Shown: positions 1-6,181, counted from the stretch's first letter. The stretch is DNA of 6,639 nucleotides from Candidatus Uhrbacteria bacterium CG_4_9_14_3_um_filter_36_7 (GCA_002791255.1 PFWS01000056.1:1-6639); one strand, 5' to 3'. Notes: a model not told the origin generated them from the sequence alone. Numbers and translations are program-made.

Positions 1-753
1 GATAAAGCAGCACATGTGATTGGACAAGTTAATAAAGAACTTGGATCTATGTCAGAAATTGGTCGCAACCTCAAAGATTTTCAAGCTTTTCTCACAGCCC
101 CTAAACTGCGAGGAAATATTGGCGAGCAAATTCTTTATGATGCAATGAGCCAGGTTTTTTCCTCAAATCAATATGATACGCAATTTAAATTTAAAGACGG
201 ACAAATTGTTGATGCAGTAATTAAAACCAATGAGGCTCTTATTCCAATTGATTCAAAATTTCCCATGGAAAGTTTTCGTCTTGTTTGTGAAGCAAGCACT
301 GATCAAGAACAAGAACGTTCAAAAAGGGAGTTTGTTAAAACTGTTAAAAAACATATACATGATGTCAGTAAAAAATATATCTTGCCACAAGAAAAAACCG
401 TCGACTTTGCGGTTATGTATATTCCCTCTGAAAATGTTTATTATGAAATTGTGGCAAATAATGAAGAAGTGCTTGAATTTGCCAGACAATCAAATGTGCT
501 TTTAGTTTCACCGAATAGTTTTTTTCATTTTTTGCGTGTCATTCTTATGGGGCTTGAGCGAACCAAAATTCAAGAGGAAGCACAAAAAATTTGGGAGCTA
601 CTTAAATCATTACAACAAGAAAATATAAAGGTTAATGAATCACTAAGCCTTGTCAATCGACATTTAACTAATGCAAAAAATGCTATGGACATAGCTTGCG
701 CGGAACATCTTAAATTTTCAAGTAAAATTGATCAGGTAAAATTATTAAAATAA
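1..753 (+). CDS. rmuC: RmuC-family DNA recombination protein, C-terminal part (5' end outside window)
   Basis: The reading frame is open from the first base, so this is the last 251 residues of a longer protein; the GTG at 16 is not a natural start. The visible part covers most of the RmuC domain: a stretch after residue about 25 running from FQAFL through RGNIGE, then IVDAVIKT and the hallmark IPIDSKFP, followed by a helical region ending in a Lys-rich tail. RmuC proteins resemble PD-(D/E)xK nucleases and limit inversion or rearrangement at short inverted repeats in E. coli; the biochemical activity is poorly known. The missing N-terminal part normally holds a membrane anchor and coiled coil, which cannot be checked here. 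The stop is TAA, and the alkD-like gene starts 5 nt later, so the two are probably co-transcribed. Identification rests on motif recognition and is firm at family level. Confidence 0.93.
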   Translation, partial: DKAAHVIGQVNKELGSMSEIGRNLKDFQAFLTAPKLRGNIGEQILYDAMSQVFSSNQYDTQFKFKDGQIVDAVIKTNEALIPIDSKFPMESFRLVCEASTDQEQERSKREFVKTVKKHIHDVSKKYILPQEKTVDFAVMYIPSENVYYEIVANNEEVLEFARQSNVLLVSPNSFFHFLRVILMGLERTKIQEEAQKIWELLKSLQQENIKVNESLSLVNRHLTNAKNAMDIACAEHLKFSSKIDQVKLLK

Positions 754-758
754 AATAA

Positions 759-1463
759 ATGTCCACCACTACTCTTCAACAAGAATTCTTTAAATTAGCA
801 AATAAGGAGCAAGCGAAAATTTTGCAGCGGTTTTTTAAAACAGGAAAAGGACAATATGGGGAGGGTGATATTTTCCTTGGAATCAAGGTTCCACAAATAC
901 GTAAACTCGTTACAAAATATCAAATGCTTTCAATCGAAGAGAGTTTACGATTCTTAAAATCTAAATATCACGAACAGCGTTTATTCGCTTTACTTTTACT
1001 CGTGCGAAAATTTCAAAAAGTAACAGAACAGGAACAAGAAAAAATTTATAAAATTTATTTAAACCACATGGCCTATATCAATAATTGGGATTTAGTTGAT
1101 CTTTCGGCCGAGCATATTATTGGGGCTTTTATTTTTAATAAACCAAAAAATATTCTTAAAAAACTTGCTAAATCAAACGATCTTTGGCAACGACGCATAG
1201 CGATTCTTTCGACTTTTAATTTTATTAAAAATGGACATAGTGATGAAACACTTACAATTGCCGCTCTTCTTTTAAAAGATAAGCACGATCTTATACATAA
1301 AGCAGTGGGTTGGATGTTACGCGAAGTAGGAAAAAGATGTTCTCTTAAAAAAGAAGAGGAATTTTTACAAGAACATATAAAAACTATGCCGCGTACAATG
1401 TTAAGATACGCTATTGAAAAATTTCCAGAAGAGAAAAGACAATATTATCTAAAAGCTAAATAA
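759..1463 (+). CDS. AlkD-like DNA alkylation repair glycosylase (HEAT-repeat fold)
   Basis: This 234-residue protein matches the DNA_alkylation family (AlkC/AlkD), monofunctional glycosylases that remove positively charged bases such as 3-methyladenine and 7-methylguanine. The length is typical. Diagnostic pieces are YGEGDIFLGIKVPQIRKL at about residues 33-50, NNWDLVDLSAEH at 108-119, WQRRIAI at 143-149 and KAVGWMLREVGK at 181-192. These supply W110, D114, an Arg at 145/146 and W185, corresponding to Trp109, Asp113, Arg148 and Trp187 of Bacillus cereus AlkD, which contact the lesion and backbone. The active-site set therefore looks complete. The protein is all-helical with no signal peptide. 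It starts 5 nt after the preceding gene and has no recognisable Shine-Dalgarno sequence, which suggests translation by coupling or a leader-independent mode. Substrate choice among alkylated bases cannot be told from sequence alone. Confidence 0.93.
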   Translation: MSTTTLQQEFFKLANKEQAKILQRFFKTGKGQYGEGDIFLGIKVPQIRKLVTKYQMLSIEESLRFLKSKYHEQRLFALLLLVRKFQKVTEQEQEKIYKIYLNHMAYINNWDLVDLSAEHIIGAFIFNKPKNILKKLAKSNDLWQRRIAILSTFNFIKNGHSDETLTIAALLLKDKHDLIHKAVGWMLREVGKRCSLKKEEEFLQEHIKTMPRTMLRYAIEKFPEEKRQYYLKAK

Positions 1464-1465
1464 CC

Positions 1466-1494
1466 TTGACGAATTCCAGGCTCCCATATAAACT
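1466..1494 (+). promoter_or_regulatory. Probable sigma70-type promoter for rpsT
   Basis: TTGACG at 1466-1471 matches five of six -35 consensus bases. After a 17-nt spacer comes TAAACT (1489-1494), matching four of six -10 bases; the overlapping TATAAA at 1487-1492 would give a 15-nt spacer. Transcription would begin near 1500, leaving a leader of only about 18 nt before the rpsT start. The site begins 2 nt after the alkD-like gene ends, so rpsT is probably not dependent on the upstream genes. Confidence 0.6.
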
Positions 1495-1518
1495 ACCCAC
1501 ACATTTTGATCTATTTTT

Positions 1519-1794
1519 ATGCCAATTCTTAAAAATGCAAAAAAGGCGCTGCGACAATCTATCAAGCACGCAAATCATAATAAAAACGTTCAAGCAGAAA
1601 TTCATTCACTGCGTATCAAATTTCGAAAAAGCTTAGAAGCTAAAAAAACAGAAGATGCAAGCGAACTTGCCAAACAAATCGGAAAAAAACTCGATAAAGC
1701 AGCCTCTAAAGATATTCTTAAAAAAAATACTGCAGCTCGATATAAATCTAGGATGATGAAAAAAGTGAATGTTCTCAAAAAAATATCTACCTAG
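1519..1794 (+). CDS. rpsT: 30S ribosomal protein S20
   Basis: The 91-residue, strongly basic, all-helical product is ribosomal protein bS20, which binds 16S rRNA early in assembly of the small subunit. The length is normal for the family (about 85-90). The N-terminal MPILKNAKKALRQSIK segment and the C-terminal NTAARYKSRMMKKV segment are the conserved rRNA-binding ends. The ATG at 1519 is the only sensible start because the conserved N-terminus begins there. The short AU-rich leader (about 1501-1518) has no purine-rich Shine-Dalgarno sequence. The gene is monocistronic in appearance, with its own promoter and a terminator hairpin 18 nt after the TAG stop, and it converges on holA. In E. coli S20 is made under translational feedback; the minimal leader here leaves little room for such control. 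Confidence 0.97.
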   Translation: MPILKNAKKALRQSIKHANHNKNVQAEIHSLRIKFRKSLEAKKTEDASELAKQIGKKLDKAASKDILKKNTAARYKSRMMKKVNVLKKIST

Positions 1795-1812
1795 AAAGAA
1801 TCCACTTGAAAT

Positions 1813-1843
1813 AAAAGATCACTTGTTTATTGAGTGGTCTTTT
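1813..1843. terminator. Bidirectional terminator between rpsT and holA
   Basis: AAAAGATCACT (1813-1823) pairs with AGTGGTCTTTT (1833-1843) in an 11-bp stem around a 9-nt loop. Both strands place T-rich sequence on the 3' side. The single non-Watson-Crick position is T-G in the + transcript and A-C in the - transcript, so the stem is slightly better for rpsT. It lies 18 nt after the rpsT stop and 4 nt after the holA stop. Confidence 0.8.
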
Positions 1844-1847
1844 ATAT

Positions 1848-2837
1848 TTACTTAGTTTGTTTTAAACAAATAAATTTACTAACAAAAAGATCAAGTGCTA
1901 GACCACTTGAAACCAATCCATTTTTTGATGCATGATCAAGTTCAAACAAAAATTGATGAGCGGTTTGAAGATCACTAATCGAAAAGGAATGAATTTGTCC
2001 AACAAGCTTTTTGGCAACGTATGGGTGTATAGACACGGTTTTAGCAAGTTCAGATGCCTGAGCTGATGGATGATCTTCAAAAAAAAGTTTTGCTTGCAAT
2101 AAAAGCCTTATCTGGCGAATGAACATGCTAAATAGATAAAAATCATTCGAACCAAATAAACGTTGTTGTTTTAATAACTGTACTACATTTAAATCTCGTT
2201 TACTTGAAAGTGCGTCCATAAGCGCAAATATTTGATCATCGAAAAAACAAGGAACAAACATCTCAATCATTTCCATGGAAACAGGCTCTCCATTTGCATA
2301 AGCACAAAGTTTTTGAAGTGAAGTTTGTATCTGCCAAAGATCACTGCCAAGCCGCTCGATAATAGCACTGATGATCTCCTTATTTAATACAACTCCTAAT
2401 TCTTTAGCTTGAGTTTCAATTTCTTTTTCAAGAGCCCTGCCCGTAAGCTCATTTAAGCTATAAAAATAAACATCAGGTTTATTTTTAAAAAAAGACACCA
2501 ACGTTTTTTTTTCAAATTGTTTTACTTCGATCTCTTGAGAAAGAATAAAAATAGTTGAAGAAGGAATTGCCAAAAGTCTTTCTTGCCAATAAACCTCATC
2601 GATAGTTTTTACATTTGTAAAAAAATCTCGAACAATAACCATTCGTTTCTCACAAAGAAATGGAGAAGTTGCCATAATCTGAAAAATCTCTGATACAGTA
2701 ATTTGATTTGAATTTGCGGTTGGAAAAACAGAAAGATTTAAATTCTGATTATCAAATTTATTCAAAAATTGCTCGCGCATCAAGCGAAGTTTTCGTTGAA
2801 TTTGAAATGAGTCGTTGCCGTAAATGAAAATTAACAT
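1848..2837 (-). CDS. holA: DNA polymerase III delta subunit
   Basis: About 329 residues, normal for HolA, the clamp-loader subunit that opens the beta sliding clamp so that it can be loaded on primed DNA. Family landmarks run in order: the N-terminal MLIFIYGNDSFQIQRKL, the SPFLCEKRMVIVRDF strand-turn, a LGSDLWQIQTSLQKL helix in the middle domain, the DDQIFALMDALSSKRD helix, the LFSMFIRQIRLLLQAK helix, and the C-terminal HPYVAKKL and LDHASKNG segments of the collar domain. I chose ATG at 2837 rather than an in-frame TTG at 2849, because the conserved N-terminus starts at the ATG and a GGGGGGAG run sits just upstream of it. The start overlaps the polA stop by 7 nt, so translation is probably coupled. 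The 3' end meets rpsT across a shared terminator. Confidence 0.95.
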   Translation of the reverse strand: MLIFIYGNDSFQIQRKLRLMREQFLNKFDNQNLNLSVFPTANSNQITVSEIFQIMATSPFLCEKRMVIVRDFFTNVKTIDEVYWQERLLAIPSSTIFILSQEIEVKQFEKKTLVSFFKNKPDVYFYSLNELTGRALEKEIETQAKELGVVLNKEIISAIIERLGSDLWQIQTSLQKLCAYANGEPVSMEMIEMFVPCFFDDQIFALMDALSSKRDLNVVQLLKQQRLFGSNDFYLFSMFIRQIRLLLQAKLFFEDHPSAQASELAKTVSIHPYVAKKLVGQIHSFSISDLQTAHQFLFELDHASKNGLVSSGLALDLFVSKFICLKQTK

Positions 2838-5533
2838 AACTCCCCCCAATTTTTTCCCACTTCTATATCAACAATAAGTGGGACTTCAAGTGTAATAACA
2901 GATTCCATTATCTGTTTAATTGAAGAAGTGGCAATTGAAACAAAATCTTCATCTACTTCAAAAACGAGTTCATCATGAACTTGTAAAAGCATTTGAATTT
3001 TCTTTGAAAGATTTTTTTGTTGACTTTGTTTAAGAGTACGAATCCAAGCATCAATTTCAATCATAGCTTTTTTAATAATATCCGCTTGTGTCCCTTGCAT
3101 GGGCATATTAATAGCCATTCGCTCAGCAGAAGCAACAAGCATTTGAACGCCTGAATTAATTTCTGGAAGATAACGCCTGCGGCCAAACAAGGTTTGAACA
3201 TACCCATGTTGCCTAACAAAAACTTTTATTTCATCCATGTATGTTCTAATAGCATGATGAATTTGAAAATACCTATCCAAAAAAGCGCGTGCTTCATCAA
3301 AAGAAAGTCCTGTTGAATTTGCAAGAGAGCGTGAACCTGTTCCATACAAAATACCAAAATTAATCGCTTTTGCCGCATAACGTTGCTCAGGAGTAACTTT
3401 TTCTTCTGGAATATCCCAAACCTCAGCTGCTGTCCGACGATGAATATCAGCTCCTTCCAAAAAGGCTTGCATGAACGGCTTATCTTTTGCCATAACAGAA
3501 ACGAGGCGTAATTCAATTTGAGAATAATCAGCACTTAAAAGTTGTTTACCTTTCTCAGCAATAAAGGCCTTACGAATACGATGTCCAAGAGAGCTACGAT
3601 TAGGAATGTTTTGAATATTTGGATCTGAAGAAGAAAGACGACCAGTTGAAGCAATTGTTTGATTAAAGCTTGTGTGAATACGCTCGTCAGATCCAAACAA
3701 ATTTGGCAAAACATCAATATAAGTACTTTTGAGTTTCATTGATTCTCGATATTCCCGCAAAAGGGGAATAATCGGATGAATATGAGAAAGCTTTTCCAGT
3801 TCACTAGCAGCAGTTGAAAATCCTGATTTCGTTTTATGAATTCCTTTGGTTGGAATCTTAAGTTTCTCAAAAAGAATTGGTGCTAGTTGAAGAGGAGAAT
3901 TAATATTAAACTTCGTCCCTGCTTGATCATAAATTTGCTTGGTAAGTTTTTTTAGCACTTGATCAAATTCTTTTGAAAGATTTTTCAAAAAATCACAATC
4001 AATTTTTATACCTGCTAATTCCATTTCAAACAAAATTCGCACTAGTGGCATTTCAATTTCTTCAAAAATAGAAATGGTAGAAGTGTTTTTAAGCTCAGAT
4101 TGAATTTTTTCAAAAAGAAATGGAAAAAGAGCTACTATTGATCCAATAACTTGATAGTTCTCATCTGTAGAAAATAGCTCTGGAATTTTTGGAAGAGTTT
4201 TTGAAATAGTTTGTTCAAAAATAGAGGCAAGATCATGTGATCGACGAGCGGAAGAGCACACATAACTTGCAATCATAAGATCAAACCATTGTCTACCATC
4301 AATATCAAAAGAAAGAAAAATTCCTTGCTTTGAAAATAAATAAAGAAGTTTTTTTGCATCATGTACAATTAGTTTATCTACTTGCGCAAAACAAGTGTGA
4401 AGAAGTTCCAAATGTTCTTTAGTGGGCTCTGGAATAATAAGTGTTGTTTCTCCATCAGAAAGAGCTGCAAGAAAAAAAGCTGATCCAAAAAGATCTTCTT
4501 GTGGTTTTGGTAAAAGAAAAAAACCGATCGGTTTTTTATAAAATATTCGCAATTGCTCTTTGAGAGTTTTTATATCTCTTACTACCGCTGCCTTTTGTCT
4601 CCTTACTCCTAATTCTTCATTCTTAATTTCTAATTCCTCATTCTTAATTCCTCCTCCTTCATACTTCTTCACCAATCGTTTAAATTCCCATTGCTTAAAT
4701 AAGCTAATTAAAACTTCTTTATCAATTAGCTTTCGTTTTAATGATTCAATATCAAGATCAAGTGGAATGGTCCTCATAATTGTTACAAGTTCTTTGGCTT
4801 CAAGCGCAGTGCTTTTTTCTCCCACAAGCTTTACTGCTATCTTTTTTTCTATTTTACCTTGCTCAAGAGCTTGATAAATTTGCTCAACTGTCCCATATGT
4901 TTTTACTAAATAATGAGCAGTTTTTTCACCAATTCCTTTAACTCCGGGGATATTATCAGAAGCATCTCCACGTAGCGCTTTATAATCAATCAAATCTTTA
5001 GGATCTAAATCAAAGCGCTCATGAACAGATTCTTCATTATAAATTTTTGTTTCTGAAATCCCTTTCTGAAAACAAATTACTTTTACATGGGTATTTACTA
5101 GCTGCAAAAGATCAAGATCACCGCTTAAAACAAGAACCTCAAGATCTTTTTTCTTTTTAAATTTCTCAACAAGTGTTCCAATTACATCATCGGCTTCATA
5201 ACCCTCTAAAAACAAAGAGGTAACTCCATAAGCTATGAGCATTTCTTGAATCAAGGGAATTTGATCATAAAGCTCTTGTTCTTTTTTTTCACGATGAGCT
5301 TTATAAGAAGAAAATAACTTGTGTCGAAAGGTCTCTCCTTTTACATCCCAAGCTACAGCCATATAATCTGGTTTATAATTTTCAAGCATGTTTTCCAGAA
5401 TCACAGCAAAACCATAAACGGCATTAACCACAAGCCCACTTGTGGTTGTAAGCGGTGGTAAAGCATGCCACGCCCGATGCAAAAGAGCATTGCCGTCTAG
5501 AATAAGAAAGGTTTTTATAGATTTTGAAGGCAT
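2831..5533 (-). CDS. polA: DNA polymerase I
   Basis: This roughly 900-residue family A polymerase fills repair gaps and removes RNA primers. Counting from the ATG at 5533, the 5'-3' exonuclease/flap domain occupies about 1-290, with GYEADD (111-116), SGDLDLL (137-143) and the DNA-binding GDASDNIPGVKGIGEKT (189-205). A variable linker follows, then a 3'-5' exonuclease-like domain (about 320-485). The polymerase has motif A DYSQIELR (669-676), motif B RYAAKAINFGILYG (718-731) and motif C QVHDELVF (851-858), so it should be active. Of the proofreading residues, only an Asp in FDLMIASY looks retained; the DxE of Exo I and the Exo III Asp are not visible, so proofreading is probably lost, as in Taq. 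An in-frame TTG at 5545 lies close behind GGGAAGG and could add 4 residues. TAGAAT (5560-5555) could be a -10 element. holA follows with overlap. Confidence 0.98.
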   Translation of the reverse strand: MPSKSIKTFLILDGNALLHRAWHALPPLTTTSGLVVNAVYGFAVILENMLENYKPDYMAVAWDVKGETFRHKLFSSYKAHREKKEQELYDQIPLIQEMLIAYGVTSLFLEGYEADDVIGTLVEKFKKKKDLEVLVLSGDLDLLQLVNTHVKVICFQKGISETKIYNEESVHERFDLDPKDLIDYKALRGDASDNIPGVKGIGEKTAHYLVKTYGTVEQIYQALEQGKIEKKIAVKLVGEKSTALEAKELVTIMRTIPLDLDIESLKRKLIDKEVLISLFKQWEFKRLVKKYEGGGIKNEELEIKNEELGVRRQKAAVVRDIKTLKEQLRIFYKKPIGFFLLPKPQEDLFGSAFFLAALSDGETTLIIPEPTKEHLELLHTCFAQVDKLIVHDAKKLLYLFSKQGIFLSFDIDGRQWFDLMIASYVCSSARRSHDLASIFEQTISKTLPKIPELFSTDENYQVIGSIVALFPFLFEKIQSELKNTSTISIFEEIEMPLVRILFEMELAGIKIDCDFLKNLSKEFDQVLKKLTKQIYDQAGTKFNINSPLQLAPILFEKLKIPTKGIHKTKSGFSTAASELEKLSHIHPIIPLLREYRESMKLKSTYIDVLPNLFGSDERIHTSFNQTIASTGRLSSSDPNIQNIPNRSSLGHRIRKAFIAEKGKQLLSADYSQIELRLVSVMAKDKPFMQAFLEGADIHRRTAAEVWDIPEEKVTPEQRYAAKAINFGILYGTGSRSLANSTGLSFDEARAFLDRYFQIHHAIRTYMDEIKVFVRQHGYVQTLFGRRRYLPEINSGVQMLVASAERMAINMPMQGTQADIIKKAMIEIDAWIRTLKQSQQKNLSKKIQMLLQVHDELVFEVDEDFVSIATSSIKQIMESVITLEVPLIVDIEVGKNWGELC
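4610..4651. repeat. 21-bp tandem repeat, two copies, inside the polA linker
   Basis: Two adjacent 21-bp units (4610-4630 and 4631-4651) agree at 19 of 21 positions. Read on the polA strand they encode IKNEELE and IKNEELG, seven residues per unit, so the frame is kept. They sit between the flap-nuclease domain and the exonuclease-like domain, where an insertion is structurally tolerable. The AT-rich ATTAAGAATGAAGAATT style resembles short tandem repeats scattered between genes in some bacteria, so this may be such a repeat captured inside a gene. Confidence 0.75.
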
Positions 5534-5572
5534 ATAGATTTTCAATACCTTCCCATTCTACCTATTTGAACC

Positions 5573-5607
5573 AAAAAAAACAGGTCAGACGCTGTAAAGC
5601 GCTGACC
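5573..5607 (-). terminator. Strong intrinsic terminator just upstream of polA
   Basis: In the leftward transcript GGTCAG-CGC (5607-5599) pairs with GCG and CTGACC (5592-5590, 5588-5583), a 9-bp GC-rich stem with one bulged U and a 6-nt loop, followed two bases later by eight Ts (5580-5573). On the + strand the stem is not followed by Ts, so it acts leftward. It ends 27 nt before the alternative TTG and 39 nt before the ATG of polA, so transcription arriving from the right is expected to stop before polA unless it is antiterminated. Confidence 0.85.
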
Positions 5608-5865
5608 CGACGCGTTCCCGTTCCCACATTCGGGCTTACAGGAACAGTCCGTTATAGGTGGTTCCTGCTGGGGGCACATAGTCCCCCCTACTGTCTTCTC
5701 CTTGACGGTCAACGTCAGACCGCCGAGAAACTTCTCTGAAAAGACCATCCCCACCCCCACCAGCCAACTCGCACGGCGGCTCTTCCGAACCGCGACCACT
5801 CCCATCGGGACAAACCCGATAGATCCCACTCCCGCCTTCCTCTCTCAACATCACATCCTCCTCTT
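5573..5865 (-). ncRNA. Unclassified GC-rich structured RNA upstream of polA
   Basis: A leftward GC-rich block (about 59% GC at 5581-5820) sits between AT-rich flanks and ends in the terminator at 5573-5607. Going 5' to 3' it shows ATCGGG/CCCGAT (5820-5804, 6 bp, 5-nt loop), a 7-bp stem capped by a GGAA tetraloop (5793-5776), GAGA/TCTC (5736-5725), GGGGG/CCCCC (5687-5670) and CAGGAAC/GTTCCTG (5667-5639). One G-U pair inside the tetraloop stem and one extending the CAGGAAC stem exist only in the leftward transcript, which fixes the sense strand. The 5' end is uncertain; TTGACT at 5926-5921 could be a -35 but the matching -10 (TTCTGT) is poor. It may be an independent small RNA or the leader of polA-holA. 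A 71-codon frame with a good Shine-Dalgarno lies inside it. I do not recognise the family. Confidence 0.55.
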
Positions 5866-5960
5866 TTTTGACATGTTCACTTCAACAGACACAAGACACA
5901 GAAAAAAATTTTTCCCAAAGAGTCAAGCTGAATTACCAGCGACTCAATATTTTAAAATAC

Positions 5961-5993
5961 AAAAAAAATCGGAGGTTAGACATTCTCCACCGA
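5961..5993 (-). terminator. Intrinsic terminator of the short leftward unit
   Basis: In the leftward transcript TCGG-T-GG (5993-5987) pairs with CC-T-CCGA (5975-5969), six pairs with one T-T mismatch and an 11-nt loop, directly abutting eight Ts (5968-5961). The 5' arm is shared with a stronger 8-bp hairpin (5988-5995 with 6011-6018), so the two folds exclude each other. Confidence 0.55.
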
Positions 5994-6060
5994 CGGCTGT
6001 CGCTTAATTTCGTCGGTGTGTGACCCGCTCTTAGTAAGGTGAAAATATCCATCCTCCATT
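5961..6060 (-). ncRNA. Short leftward RNA of about 100 nt with attenuator-like competing hairpins
   Basis: Between the promoter-like site at 6095-6066 and the T8 at 5968-5961 lies a unit with four pairing arms. In the leftward RNA these are GGAGG (6057-6053), CACCGACG (6018-6011), CGTCGGTG (5995-5988) and CCTCCGA (5975-5969). Arms two and three form a perfect 8-bp hairpin, and arm one can then pair with CCTCC of arm four. Alternatively arms three and four form the terminator stem. This is the layout of a riboswitch or attenuator expression platform, but it could also be a simple small RNA whose closing helix sits next to the U-tract. No coding sequence with a credible start was seen in it. 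Downstream lies the GC-rich RNA and then polA. Confidence 0.42.
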
Positions 6061-6065
6061 AATGC

Positions 6066-6095
6066 AAACTAACAGTATTTTTAAAAAATTGTCAA
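6066..6095 (-). promoter_or_regulatory. Candidate leftward promoter for the short RNA
   Basis: A perfect -35 hexamer TTGACA (6095-6090) is followed after 18 nt by TAGTTT (6071-6066), which matches three of six -10 bases and is preceded by TGT, giving an extended -10 (TGn). Transcription would start near 6060, a few bases before GGAGG. The -10 is weak, so confidence rests mainly on the perfect -35 and on the terminator found about 100 nt downstream. Confidence 0.45.
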
Positions 6096-6112
6096 GAGTT
6101 AAGGAAACATAA

Positions 6113-6181
6113 AAGCCTCTCTCAGGGACAATTAGGAAAGTCGCTTTTGCGACACATCTATATGTCTCTAAGAAGAGGCTT
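6113..6181 (+). other. 69-nt long hairpin at the 5' end of the rightward RNA
   Basis: Three nested stems line up: AAGCCTCT/AGAGGCTT (6113-6120 with 6174-6181), AGGGACA/TGTCTCT (6124-6130 with 6163-6169, one G-T pair valid in the + transcript only) and GTCGC/GCGAC (6140-6144 with 6149-6153) closed by a TTTT loop. The 9-nt strands of the internal loop are equal in length. The GAAGAG/CTCTTC hairpin at 6172-6188 competes with the outer stem. Confidence 0.55.

Noticed and set aside
4607..4660. Repeats in polA considered as a CRISPR or insertion-element end
   Set aside because: Only two adjacent copies, no spacers, no inverted ends; simple tandem duplication in a coding linker.
5620..5645. GGCTTACAG on the + strand, like the 3' end of RNase P RNA; also GGAAAGTC at 6135-6142, like its 5' P4 strand
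   Set aside because: The two are in the wrong order and distance, there is no ACAGAA partner, and the stems at 5639-5667 favour the opposite strand.
5712..5721. CGTCAGACC shared by 5713-5721 and 6421-6429, and GAAAAGACCA shared by 5738-5747 and 6387-6396, suggesting the two RNAs are related
   Set aside because: The inferred sense strands are opposite, and the matches are only 9-10 bases without a shared fold; more likely chance, though antisense contact is not excluded.
5776..5793. GGAA-capped stem resembling SRP RNA domain IV
   Set aside because: The conserved asymmetric loop bases around the GGAA cap of SRP RNA (AGCAG side) are missing; only a plain stem is present.
5542..5829. 95-codon leftward frame spanning the GC-rich RNA and its terminator
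   Set aside because: It runs through the terminator and its T8 tract, lacks a ribosome site, and overlaps another open frame; GC-rich RNA genes often have chance open frames.
5961..6060. Possible tRNA with a long variable arm (GGAGG ends, about 90 nt)
   Set aside because: No D-loop GG, no T-loop TTCRANNC and no 7-bp acceptor stem.
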